A stretch of 12,506 bases of DNA from UBA3910 sp964626065. Its GTDB lineage: Bacteria > Bacillota > Limnochordia > Darwinibacteriales > Darwinibacteriaceae. A program made the position numbers and the translations under genes. Positions 1-8,000 of the stretch are shown here, piece after piece; position 1 is the stretch's first letter, and each line of letters starts with the position of its first letter. Where the stretch lies: NCBI GenBank assembly GCA_964626065.1, contig CAZVDE010000049.1, forward strand, positions 1-12,506, given 5' to 3'. The notes below the pieces were generated by a model, which made no database searches, was not told the DNA's origin, and was given only the letters and a program-made list of their open reading frames with translations.

Positions 1-110
1 CCCGGCCGTGCAGTTTGGGAACCGCTGCGTCAGCAGCGAAAACTGCAACGGACAATTGGCCGAGAAAGACAATGGGTGAGCGGCAGGCTGATTGTGCCAA
101 TTGTCCGCAA
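1..110. repeat. Structured tandem repeat, copy 1 (may extend left of window)
   Basis: First of two diverged copies of a ~105-nt unit lying downstream of tuf. It contains two stem-loops. Stem-loop A pairs TGCAGTTT (9-16) with AAACTGCA (40-47) and encloses a second perfect hairpin, CGCTGC (23-28) with GCAGCG (33-38) around a GTCA loop. Stem-loop B pairs CGGACAATTGGC (49-60) with GCCAATTGTCCG (96-107). The repeat starts at the first base of the window, so its true left edge and any further copies are not visible. Open frames across it are judged non-coding because they lack a ribosome binding site and simply read through the repeat. Function is unknown; the sequence shows structure only. Confidence 0.8.
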
Positions 111-126
111 ACCCCACTTCTATCTC

Positions 127-229
127 CCCGGCCGTGCAGTTTGAGAAGCTTGCTGAACAAACTGCAACGGACAATTGGCCGAGAAAGACAACGGGTGAGC
201 TGCGGGTTGGTTGTGCCAATTGTCCGCAA
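127..229. repeat. Structured tandem repeat, copy 2
   Basis: Second copy of the unit, separated from copy 1 by 16 nt (111-126). The first 17 bases (127-143) and a 33-base block (159-191, matching 40-72) are identical to copy 1, as is the 3' arm block with GCCAATTGTCC. The loop of stem-loop A differs and is 7 nt shorter (144-157), while its stem is kept as TGCAGTTTG (135-143) with CAAACTGCA (158-166). Stem-loop B again pairs GGACAATTGGC (169-179) with GCCAATTGTCC (215-225). Conserved arms with a diverged loop suggest that the fold, not the loop sequence, is maintained. That last point is inference from two copies only. Confidence 0.8.
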
Positions 230-277
230 CCTCCGGCATCATCGCATTCTCTTTATTTTTTTCATTTGCGCCACAAG

Positions 278-309
278 GGGAAAAGCGATCCGAAGGGACC
301 ACTTTTCCC
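278..309 (-). terminator. Strong stem-loop after tuf; terminator or 3' processing element
   Basis: Read on the minus strand, GGGAAAAGTGGTCC (309-296) pairs with GGATCGCTTTTCCC (291-278) around a CTTC loop. This gives a 14-bp stem with two G-U wobbles and no bulge. On the plus strand the two wobbles become A-C mismatches, so the structure is best as RNA made in the tuf direction. It begins about 28 nt after the tuf stop codon. No U-run follows (the next bases are CTTGTGGCGC), so it is not a canonical intrinsic terminator. It may instead be a 3' end-stabilising or processing hairpin, or a U-less terminator. The rest of 230-337 shows nothing else I can name. Confidence 0.45.
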
Positions 310-337
310 GCTCGGCAGCCTAGTTTGTTTTTCAGTT

Positions 338-1537
338 TTAAGCAAGAATCTTAGTTACTACACCGGCGCCAACTGTGCGGCCGCCTTCGCGGATGGCGAA
401 ACGCAGGCCTTCTTCCATCGCGATGGGAGTGATCAGTTCACCGATTAAAAGGGTGTTGTCGCCGGGCATAATCATCTCAGTGCCTTCGGGCAGCTCCACG
501 ATGCCCGTTACGTCCGTAGTACGGAAATAGAACTGAGGGCGATAACCATCGAAAAACGGTGTGTGCCGGCCCCCTTCTTCCTTAGACAGAACGTAAACCT
601 CACTCTCGAAACGAGTGTGGGGGGTAATGGAACCGGGCTTAGCTAAAACTTGGCCCCGCTCAATTGATTCGCGCTCCACGCCGCGCAACAAAATGCCCAC
701 GTTGTCGCCTGCTTGAGCCTGATCCAACAGTTTGCGGAACATCTCCACACCGGTGGCAACTGTCTTTCTCGTATCTGTCAAGCCCACGATAGAAACCTCG
801 TCGCCCACTTTAATCGTACCGCGCTCCACACGTCCGGTGGCAACTGTGCCGCGGCCCGTAATGGTGAACACGTCTTCAACGGGCATCAGGAAAGGCTTGT
901 CAATTTCCCGCTCAGGCGTGGGGATATACTCGTCCACCGCATCCATCAGTGCCTGCAGCCGATCGCACCACTCGCCGGGTGCATCCGCTTCAAGCTCTTC
1001 TAGAGCTTTCAGTGCACTACCGCTGAGAACGGGAATATCGTCGCCGGGGAAATCATATTCGCTCAAAAGTTCGCGTACTTCCATTTCCACCAGTTCAAGC
1101 AGTTCTTCATCGTCAACCATGTCCGCTTTGTTCAGCCAAACCACAATGGCCGGAACGCCCACTTGGCGGGCAAGGAGAATGTGCTCGCGGGTCTGAGGCA
1201 TGGGGCCGTCTGCGGCGGAAACAACCAAAATGGCTCCGTCCATCTGGGCCGCCCCGGTAATCATGTTCTTAACATAGTCCGCGTGCCCCGGGCAGTCTAC
1301 GTGAGCGTAGTGGCGCTGCTCCGTTTCGTATTCAACGTGGGAAGTATTGATCGTAATGCCCCGTTCTTTCTCTTCGGGAGCATTGTCAATCTCTTCGAAC
1401 TTTTTGATCTGGGTCTGGCCCCCGCGGCTTAAAAGCATGGTGATGGCCGCTGTCGTTGTTGTCTTACCGTGGTCTACGTGACCTACCGTGCCCACGTTCA
1501 CGTGGGGCTTTGTTCTTTCAAATTTTTGTTTTGCCAT
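338..1537 (-). CDS. tuf: Translation elongation factor Tu (EF-Tu)
   Basis: Cytosolic GTPase that carries aminoacyl-tRNA to the ribosomal A site; full length at 399 aa. The GTPase domain shows G1 GHVDHGKT (19-26), switch I with ERGITIN and its threonine (T62), G3 DCPGH (81-85) with the catalytic histidine at 85, G4 NKAD (136-139) and G5 GSALKA (173-178). Domains 2 and 3 follow, ending in the family signature GGRTVGAGVV near the C terminus. The ATG start is preceded by AAGGAGG (1545-1551) seven bases upstream. It is the last gene of the cluster, 38 nt after fusA, with no promoter visible in that gap, so it is probably co-transcribed; a second tuf copy elsewhere is common but cannot be seen here. 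One oddity is threonine at position 28, right after the P-loop, where EF-Tu normally has leucine. Confidence 0.98.
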   Translation of the reverse strand: MAKQKFERTKPHVNVGTVGHVDHGKTTTTAAITMLLSRGGQTQIKKFEEIDNAPEEKERGITINTSHVEYETEQRHYAHVDCPGHADYVKNMITGAAQMDGAILVVSAADGPMPQTREHILLARQVGVPAIVVWLNKADMVDDEELLELVEMEVRELLSEYDFPGDDIPVLSGSALKALEELEADAPGEWCDRLQALMDAVDEYIPTPEREIDKPFLMPVEDVFTITGRGTVATGRVERGTIKVGDEVSIVGLTDTRKTVATGVEMFRKLLDQAQAGDNVGILLRGVERESIERGQVLAKPGSITPHTRFESEVYVLSKEEGGRHTPFFDGYRPQFYFRTTDVTGIVELPEGTEMIMPGDNTLLIGELITPIAMEEGLRFAIREGGRTVGAGVVTKILA

Positions 1538-1575
1538 TTTTCTTCCTCCTTAATATTCGGAAATAAAATTTATTG

Positions 1576-3648
1576 TCATACGCCAATTGAATTTTTAATT
1601 TCCTCCGCCAAGCTCTGGGGAACTTGTTCATAATACGCAAAACTCATGGTGTGCTGGGCCCTTCCCTGCGTTAACGACCTCAGCACGGTGGCATAACCAA
1701 ACATCTCCGCCAGCGGAACATGGCTCTTGACAATTTGAGTGTTCCCCCGAGGCTCAATGCCTTCGATTTTGCCGCGCCGAGAGTTAATATCCCCGATTAC
1801 ATCCCCCAAGAAGTCATCGGGCGTAACCACCTCGAGCGCCATCATGGGTTCCAATAATGTAGGGCTTGCTTTGCGGCACGCTTCTTTGAACCCCATAGAA
1901 CCGGCAATTTTAAAAGCCAATTCCGAAGAGTCCACCTCGTGGTAAGAACCATCCACTGCCGCCACCTTCACGTCAATGACGGGATAACCCGCCACAACCC
2001 CGCTCAGCATTGCTTCTTTAACACCGTCTTCGACTGCACTGATGTATTCGCGAGGCACTGCCCCGCCCACAATTTTACTGGTGAATTCAAAGCCGGCACC
2101 TGACTCATTAGGTTCCACTTCCAGCTGAATGTGGCCGTACTGGCCCCTTCCACCCGTCTGACGGATGAATTTGCCTTCCGCTTCAACCGCTTTGGTAATC
2201 GTTTCTCTGTAAGCCACCTGCGGTTTGCCGATATTGGCCTCCACCTTGAACTCCCTCAGTAGGCGGTCCACAATTACTTCCAGATGCAGTTCGCCCATAC
2301 CGGCAATGATCGTCTGCCCGGTCTCTTCATCGCCGAACACCTTAAAGGTTGGATCTTCCTCGGCCAAACGCTGCAGCGCCAAACCCAGTTTATCCTGATC
2401 AGCCTTGGATTTGGGCTCCACTGCCAGATTGATTACCGGTTCCGGGAAAACTACTGTCTCAAGTAAGATTGCGTTCTTCTCTTCTGCCAAGCTGTCGCCT
2501 GTGGAAGTATCCCGTAAGCCCACAACTGCGACTATGTCGCCCGAATGGGCTATTTTTAGGTCTTCCCGATGATTGGCGTGCATAAGTAGGATGCGACCCA
2601 CCCGTTCCCGTCTGCCTGTGTTCACATTCAGAACATAACTGCCTGAATTTAGCGTTCCAGAATAGACGCGTAAAAATGCTAACCTACCAACATAAGGATC
2701 AGCCATAATCTTAAAGATAAGCCCCGAAAAAGATTCTGTATCGTTTAAAGCCCGTGTATCCGTATCACCCGTTGCGGGATTCTCGCCGCTGACAGGCGGC
2801 AAATCGCTAGGTGAAGGCAGATAGGATATTACCGCATCCAGCAGAAGCTGAACGCCTTTATTTTTGAAAGACGAACCACAAAGCACGGGAATTAATTCGA
2901 CCGCTATACAAGCTTTGCGCAGAGCGGTGCGCAGCTCCTGCGGGGTAATTTTTTCACCCTCCAGAAACTTCAACATCAGCTCGTCGTCTGTCTCCGCGAT
3001 CTTTTCCAGCAAAACCTGCCGAGCAAACTCAACATCGTCCAGAACCTCCGCCGGGATTTCGCCCTCCTCGGAACTGCCGAGGTCATCCACATAAAAATGG
3101 GCTTTCATTTCAATCAGATCCACAATCCCGCGGAAGGTATCCTCAACGCCGATAGGCCATTGGATAGCTACCGGATTTGCGCCTAGACGTTCGGCGATCA
3201 TATCCAGGCCGCGCTGAAAATCAGCGCCCACCCGATCCATCTTGTTGACGTATGCCAGGCGCGGCACATGATATTTATCTGCTTGGCGCCAAACTGTTTC
3301 AGACTGCGGTTCCACTCCGCCTACAGAACAGAAGACGGCCACCGCACCATCTAACACCCGCAAAGAACGCTCAACTTCCACAGTAAAGTCCACGTGGCCG
3401 GGCGTATCAATAATGTTAATCCGATGCCCTTTCCAGTGGCAAGTAGTTGCCGCGGAGGTAATCGTGATCCCCCGTTCACGCTCTTGGGCCATCCAATCCA
3501 TGGTTGCCCCGCCCTCGTGTGTTTCACCTATCTTATGGACTTTCCCGGTATAGAAAAGGATTCTCTCAGTGGTTGTGGTTTTACCTGCATCTATGTGGGC
3601 CATGATTCCTATATTTCTTGTGTTTTCAATTGAAAACTCTCTACCCAC
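1576..3648 (-). CDS. fusA: Translation elongation factor G (EF-G), GTG start
   Basis: Ribosomal translocase GTPase, also used with RRF in ribosome recycling. I place the start at GTG 3648, giving 690 aa beginning MGREFSIENTRNIG, which matches normal EF-G length. AGGAGG at 3658-3663 sits 9 nt upstream. A reading from the TTG at 3675 would translate this ribosome binding site into nine unsupported residues. Numbered from the GTG, the GTPase domain has AHIDAGKT (17-24), switch I ERGITIT (58-64), DTPGH (81-85) and NKMD (135-138). Domain II follows from roughly residue 290, then domain III with GMGELHLEV, domain IV with GGRGQYGHI, and domain V with the PRG and FGYATVLRS stretches. It lies 54 nt after rpsG and 38 nt before tuf, all within the str operon. 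It ends in TGA. Confidence 0.97.
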   Translation of the reverse strand: MGREFSIENTRNIGIMAHIDAGKTTTTERILFYTGKVHKIGETHEGGATMDWMAQERERGITITSAATTCHWKGHRINIIDTPGHVDFTVEVERSLRVLDGAVAVFCSVGGVEPQSETVWRQADKYHVPRLAYVNKMDRVGADFQRGLDMIAERLGANPVAIQWPIGVEDTFRGIVDLIEMKAHFYVDDLGSSEEGEIPAEVLDDVEFARQVLLEKIAETDDELMLKFLEGEKITPQELRTALRKACIAVELIPVLCGSSFKNKGVQLLLDAVISYLPSPSDLPPVSGENPATGDTDTRALNDTESFSGLIFKIMADPYVGRLAFLRVYSGTLNSGSYVLNVNTGRRERVGRILLMHANHREDLKIAHSGDIVAVVGLRDTSTGDSLAEEKNAILLETVVFPEPVINLAVEPKSKADQDKLGLALQRLAEEDPTFKVFGDEETGQTIIAGMGELHLEVIVDRLLREFKVEANIGKPQVAYRETITKAVEAEGKFIRQTGGRGQYGHIQLEVEPNESGAGFEFTSKIVGGAVPREYISAVEDGVKEAMLSGVVAGYPVIDVKVAAVDGSYHEVDSSELAFKIAGSMGFKEACRKASPTLLEPMMALEVVTPDDFLGDVIGDINSRRGKIEGIEPRGNTQIVKSHVPLAEMFGYATVLRSLTQGRAQHTMSFAYYEQVPQSLAEEIKNSIGV

Positions 3649-3702
3649 TTTTTTACTCCTCCTAGCCGAATACAACTATCATACCTCGTACACCCGGTGG
3701 CA

Positions 3703-4173
3703 CTACCACCTATAATGGGCAAAAGCTTTGTTCGCTTCCGCCATGCGGTGCACATCTTCTTTCTTTCGCACAGCGCCGCCTTGATTATTCGCGGCATCCA
3801 TTAATTCAGCCGCCAATCTCTCCGTCATTGTCTTTTCACCACGGAGCCGGGCGTGCTGAACTAGCCAACGCAGTGCCAGTGCCTGCCGCCTATCGGAACG
3901 CACCTCTACCGGAACCTGGTAGGTAGCGCCGCCTACGCGGCGAGGTTTTACCTCCACAACCGGCATCACGTTATTCATTGCCTGATCCAAAATTTCCATT
4001 GCCTTGGTGCCTGTCGTTTCTTCAGCCTGCCGCAAAGCATCGTACATTATGGATTCGGCAGTTCCCCTTTTGCCGTCAAGCATGAGGGCATTGATGAATT
4101 TGGTTACTAACTTGTTGTCATATAAAGAATCTGCCAGGACATCCCGCTTGGGAACACTTCCCTTTCTTGGCAT
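3703..4173 (-). CDS. rpsG: 30S ribosomal protein S7
   Basis: Primary rRNA-binding protein that nucleates folding of the 3' major domain of 16S rRNA and forms the head of the 30S subunit next to the E site. The 156-aa length is typical for bacteria. The protein starts MPRKGSVPKRDVLADS, keeps the core VKPRRVGGATYQVPVEV (about residues 75-91), the following RWLV segment, and ends in the usual KKEDVHRMAEANKAFAHYRW. The ATG start has an AGGGGTG element (4181-4187) seven bases upstream, a weaker ribosome binding site than those of its neighbours. It lies 37 nt after rpsL and 54 nt before fusA. In Escherichia coli S7 represses the str operon by binding the rpsL-rpsG spacer. The short spacer here shows no comparable large structure that I can identify. 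Confidence 0.97.
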   Translation of the reverse strand: MPRKGSVPKRDVLADSLYDNKLVTKFINALMLDGKRGTAESIMYDALRQAEETTGTKAMEILDQAMNNVMPVVEVKPRRVGGATYQVPVEVRSDRRQALALRWLVQHARLRGEKTMTERLAAELMDAANNQGGAVRKKEDVHRMAEANKAFAHYRW

Positions 4174-4210
4174 CGGTTTTCACCCCTTTATGCACAAAAT
4201 CCATGCTATT

Positions 4211-4627
4211 TTACTTAGGTCTTTTAGCACCGTATTTGGAACGAGCCTGGCGCCTGTCCGCTACACCGGCCGCATCTAACGTACCCCTGACAACGTGGTA
4301 GCGTACGCCCGGCAAGTCTTTAATCCTACCGCCGCGAATCAAGACCACGCTATGTTCCTGCAAGTTGTGGCCTTCACCAGGGATATAGGAAGTCACCTCT
4401 ATACCATTTGTTAATCTGATCCTAGCCACCTTGCGGAGAGCTGAGTTGGGCTTTTTCGGCGTAGCTGTGTACACCCTTGTGCAAACCCCCCTCTTTTGCG
4501 GCGCGCCCTTTTTGTTGTATACCACTTGATCACGGAGTGTGTTCTGGGTATAACCCAAGGCGGGTGCGGCGCTTTTGGATTTTTGCGCTTTACGGCCTTT
4601 TCTTACCAATTGGTTAATAGTTGGCAC
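4211..4627 (-). CDS. rpsL: 30S ribosomal protein S12, GTG start
   Basis: Decoding-centre protein of the 30S subunit. It has 138 aa, like many Firmicutes, including the longer loop between residues ~25 and 43 that Gram-negative S12 lacks. Signature segments are PQKRGVCTRV (43-52), TPKKPNSALRK (56-66), GEGHNLQEHSVV (84-95) and KDLPGVRYH (103-111). Lysines equivalent to E. coli K42 and K87 are present (K58 and K103), as is the aspartate that is beta-methylthiolated in many bacteria (D104). Nothing therefore suggests streptomycin resistance. The start is GTG at 4627, with GGAGG at 4637-4641 nine bases upstream. It lies 20 nt after the L7Ae-like gene and should share its mRNA. Confidence 0.98.
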   Translation of the reverse strand: MPTINQLVRKGRKAQKSKSAAPALGYTQNTLRDQVVYNKKGAPQKRGVCTRVYTATPKKPNSALRKVARIRLTNGIEVTSYIPGEGHNLQEHSVVLIRGGRIKDLPGVRYHVVRGTLDAAGVADRRQARSKYGAKRPK

Positions 4628-4647
4628 TATAGATAACCTCCCTTCAT

Positions 4648-4902
4648 CTAACTAGATCCTATTTTCAGGACTGCAGCAACGGCTGAGCCCACTTCAATGG
4701 AGCAGGCCTTGCCAAGCTCAGCCATGGACTCTATTTCAATAATGCCTATCCCCTGCCGCTCACATACGTCGCGGATCGGGGAAGTGACACGACAATCCGC
4801 ATCCCGAGCTAGGTACACCAGCTCAATCTGCCCATTTTGGATAGCCTTTAACGTCTGTTTTGCGCCCACTACTTTCGGCGATTCAGCAAGTCTGTGCGGC
4901 AT
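4648..4902 (-). CDS. rplGB: L7Ae/YbxF-family RNA-binding protein
   Basis: Small protein of the L7Ae/L30e/S12e/Gadd45 family, whose Firmicute members (YbxF, YlxQ) bind kink-turn RNA. I choose ATG 4902 (84 aa, MPHRLAESPKVVGAKQ), with GGAGG at 4908-4912 five bases upstream. A longer frame back to TTG 4962 would overlap the -10 box of the promoter upstream and read through a hairpin, so it is rejected. Visible family features are the VGAKQTLKAI stretch (12-21), the VYLARDAD segment (29-36), and the C-terminal SMAELGKACSIEVGSAVAAV region (59-78), which aligns with the LGKACGIEVGAA signature of YbxF. It sits between rpoC and rpsL as in Bacillus and most Clostridia and is the first gene after the internal promoter. 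Its cellular role is not firmly established even in model species. Confidence 0.92.
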   Translation of the reverse strand: MPHRLAESPKVVGAKQTLKAIQNGQIELVYLARDADCRVTSPIRDVCERQGIGIIEIESMAELGKACSIEVGSAVAAVLKIGSS

Positions 4903-4927
4903 CTGGGCCTCCCCCTTACTCAGAGAT

Positions 4928-4950
4928 CCCGCAGGGGAAGCCCCTGCGGG
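4928..4950 (-). promoter_or_regulatory. GC-rich hairpin at 5' end of the str operon leader
   Basis: A perfect 10-bp inverted repeat: CCCGCAGGGG and CCCCTGCGGG, separated by three bases (CTT on the minus strand). No T-run follows on the minus strand (next bases ATCTCTGAG), so it is not an intrinsic terminator. With the predicted start of transcription at about 4957, the hairpin would begin only ~6 nt from the mRNA 5' end and end 25 nt before the L7Ae-like ATG. That position fits a 5' stabilising stem-loop or a regulatory leader element. The structure is seen directly; the role is inference. Confidence 0.75.
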
Positions 4951-4955
4951 CAGCA

Positions 4956-4991
4956 CTAGCAAATTATATCATTGACTTTGATCTCTGTCAA
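4956..4991 (-). promoter_or_regulatory. Consensus sigma-A promoter for rplGB-rpsL-rpsG-fusA-tuf
   Basis: On the minus strand the -35 box TTGACA (4991-4986) is separated by exactly 17 nt from the -10 box TATAAT (4968-4963). The bases before the -10 box are TGA, giving an extended -10 motif (TGN). Both hexamers match the sigma-A/sigma-70 consensus perfectly. The predicted start is A4957 or G4956, leaving a leader of about 55 nt before the ATG at 4902. The promoter lies in the 110-nt gap just after the rpoC stop codon, so the str genes can be transcribed independently of rpoBC. Confidence 0.9.
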
Positions 4992-4992
4992 T
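4971..4992. promoter_or_regulatory. Dyad overlapping the -35 region, candidate operator
   Basis: A 22-bp interrupted palindrome of the form ATTGAC-N3-GATC-N3-GTCAAT. Eight of the eleven symmetric base pairs match. It covers the whole -35 box and most of the spacer of the internal promoter, a common place for a repressor site. No regulator is identified from sequence, and a chance dyad of this size is possible. Confidence 0.4.
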
Positions 4993-5012
4993 CGAATTCG
5001 GCAAACTTTCGT

Positions 5013-8000
5013 TTAGGTGGAAGCCAGCTCCAGTTCGGCTTCTTCAACCTCTTCCTCTTCCCGTTCCTCCTGCCCTTCCACCTCGATGCTCACATCGCGG
5101 TAGCGAGCGAGGCCGGTACCGGCCGGAATCAATTTGCCAATAATCACGTTTTCTTTCAAGCCCAACAGTTTATCAAGGCGCCCCTTAATGGAAGCTTCCG
5201 TAAGAACCCTGGTGGTCTCTTGGAAGGAGGCCGCCGAGAGGAAACTATCCGTTGCCAGCGATGCCTTGGTAATTCCCAACAGCACGGGCTGGGCCTGGGC
5301 CGGCTGGCCGCCGTCCGCTTCTGCTTTTCGGTTTTCCTCTTGGAATTCAAACACATCGACCAAAGAGCCGGGAAGCATGAGCGTATCGCCCGAATCTTCA
5401 ACTTTATACTTACGCAGCATCTGGCGGACGATAACCTCGATGTGCTTATCGTTAATATTTACCCCTTGTGAACGATAAACTTCCTGTACCTCTTGGACTA
5501 GGTATTCTTGAACAGCCAGCACACCTTGTACCGTTAAGATGTCATGGGGGTTGACCGGGCCTTCCGTAATCCTATCGCCCGCGGCAATTTCATCGCCGTC
5601 CCTAACCCGCAAGCGGGCGCCATAGGGGATCGTATAGCTCTTTTCGCCATCCTGCCCCGACACAATGGCCTTGCGCACGCCTTTGTTTTCGGTAAATTTC
5701 AGTGTGCCCGCAATTTCGGAAATGATCGCTTGCCCTTTAGGCTTCCGAGCTTCAAAGAGCTCCTCTACTCTGGGCAGGCCGGCCGTAATGTCATCTCCGG
5801 CAACGCCGCCGGTATGGAAAGTCCGCATCGTCAACTGTGTACCGGGCTCCCCGATGGACTGGGCGGCAACTATGCCCACCGCTTCTCCCACATCCACCAA
5901 GCTGCCGTTGGCCAGATTGCGGCCGTAGCACTGGACGCAGACACCGTAACGAGTGTTGCAGGCCAGTACTGAGCGGATCTTGACTTCTTCAATTCCCGCA
6001 TTTTCAATGCGCTGCGCAGTATCATCGTCTATCATTTCCTGCGAGTCGACGAGAATTTCACCCGTCTGCGGATTGACAACCGTCTCTAAAGCAACTCTGC
6101 CCGCCAGACGTTCCCAGAGCGGTTCGATGATCGTTTCCCGCTCGCCCGAAATTTCCGTAATGGCCCGGACCACAATGCCCTCTTCGGTATTGCAGTCCTG
6201 CTCGCGAACGATGACATCCTGCGAGACATCCACCAGCCTGCGAGTGAGGTAACCGGAGTCCGCGGTTTTAATGGCGGTATCCGCCAGGCCTTTACGAGTT
6301 CCGTGGCTGGAAATGAAATACTCCAGTACGGTAAGGCCTTCCCGGAAGTTAGCTTTAATGGGAATTTCGAATGTCTTGCCCGTCGGGTCCGCAACAAGGC
6401 CGCGCATTCCGGCCAACTGGCTGATTTGCGCTTCATTGCCCCTAGCACCGGAGATAGCCATCATATAAACGGGATTGAACCGATCAAAGTTGGCCAGCAT
6501 TTCGTCTGTAACCTCTTCTTTGGTTCGGGTCCAGACAGAACACACCCTCTGGTAGCGCTCTTCCGGTGTGAGCAGGCCTCTGCGGAATTGAGTCTCAATC
6601 ATTTCCACTTCATCTTCCGCCTGGCGGATCTTATCATGTTTACCGGTGGGAACAACAATATCCGCTACCGATACGGAAGTACCCGATTTGGTGCTGTACT
6701 TGAAGCCCAACTGCATGACCCGGTCTAACACTTGAGCCGTTTCTTGAGCACCGACTTTTTTATAAAGTTCGTCAACGAGCAGGCTTAAGCTCTTCTTATC
6801 AAGCTCGTGGTTAATATACTCAACACTTTCAGGCAAAATACTATTGATGAACAATCGGCCCGGTGTTGTCTCCAACCGGGTTTTTTCTTCATCGTCTAAG
6901 CGAAGCGTGATCAAAGCATGCAGGCTTATGGAACCTCCGTGGTAAGCGTGGCTCACCTCGTCGACTGAACCGAAATAACGCCCTTCGCCTTTTGCCCCCG
7001 GCCTATGGGCCGTGAGGTAGTAAAGCCCGATTACCATGTCCTGATTTGGCGTTACGATGGGCCTGCCGCTTGAGGGCACCAAGATATTATTTGTAGAGAG
7101 CATGAGCATCCGCGCCTCTGCCTGCGCTTCGGCGGAAAGGGGCACGTGCACAGCCATTTGGTCACCGTCAAAGTCCGCGTTATAGGCGGTGCAGACCAAG
7201 GGGTGCAGCTGAATAGCCTTGCCTTCCACCAAGACCGGTTCAAAAGCCTGAATGCCCAAACGGTGCAAGGTGGGGGCCCTGTTTAACAAGACCGGATGCT
7301 CTTTAATAACATCTTCCACCACGTCCCAGACCTCGTCCCGGACCCGATCGACCATCTTTTTGGCACTCTTAATGTTATGGGCCAACTCCCTTTCGACCAG
7401 CTCTTTCATGACAAAGGGTTTGAACAATTCTAAGGCCATTTCTTTGGGCAGCCCACACTGGTGCATCTTTAATTTGGGCCCCACCACAATTACGGAACGC
7501 CCCGAGTAGTCAACCCGTTTGCCTAAGAGGTTTTGGCGGAAACGCCCCTGTTTGCCCTTGAGCATGTCGCTTAGGGACTTAAGGGGGCGATTGCCCGGAC
7601 CCGTTACAGCCCTGCCGCGGCGCCCATTATCAATGAGGGCGTCCACTGCTTCCTGCAGCATGCGCTTTTCATTGCGGACAATAATGTCCGGGGCACCCAG
7701 CTCCAAAAGCCTTTTCAGGCGGTTGTTCCGATTGATCACTCGCCGATACAGATCATTTAAGTCGCTGGTGGCAAACCTGCCCCCGTCGAGTTGGACCATG
7801 GGCCGCAGTTCAGGCGGAATCACGGGAATAACATCTAAAATCAGCCATTCCGGCCTGTTTCCCGATGTGCGGAACGCTTCCGCCACTTCCAGGCGGCGCA
7901 CGGCGCGCACCCGCCTCTGGCCCGAACTATCCGCGATTTCCTTGCGCAGTTCAGCACTCATCTCATCTAAATCAAGCTCTTCCAAAAGGGTCTTGACCGC

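Noticed and set aside
15..448. Overlapping plus-strand open frames of 102 and 118 codons across the repeat region and the end of tuf
   Set aside because: They read through two tandem repeat copies and into the antisense of tuf, have no convincing ribosome binding site and encode no recognisable protein.
3649..3675. Nine extra N-terminal residues for EF-G from a TTG start
   Set aside because: The extension translates the AGGAGG ribosome binding site of the GTG start and has no match in EF-G family N termini.
3711..3716. Plus-strand TATAAT within the end of rpsG
   Set aside because: There is no -35 box at a proper distance and no plus-strand gene downstream.
4928..4950. Intrinsic terminator between rpoC and the L7Ae-like gene
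   Set aside because: The hairpin is strong but lacks a T-run on either strand and lies downstream of a promoter, inside the leader of the genes it would block.
4903..4962. Extended N terminus of the L7Ae-like protein from a TTG start
   Set aside because: The TTG abuts the -10 box upstream of the predicted transcription start, the extension runs through the GC hairpin, and the ATG at 4902 has a good ribosome binding site.
4860..5471. Plus-strand open frame of 203 codons
   Set aside because: It is antisense to the end of rpoC, the internal promoter and the L7Ae-like gene. Its composition is a shadow of those genes and no start signal precedes it.
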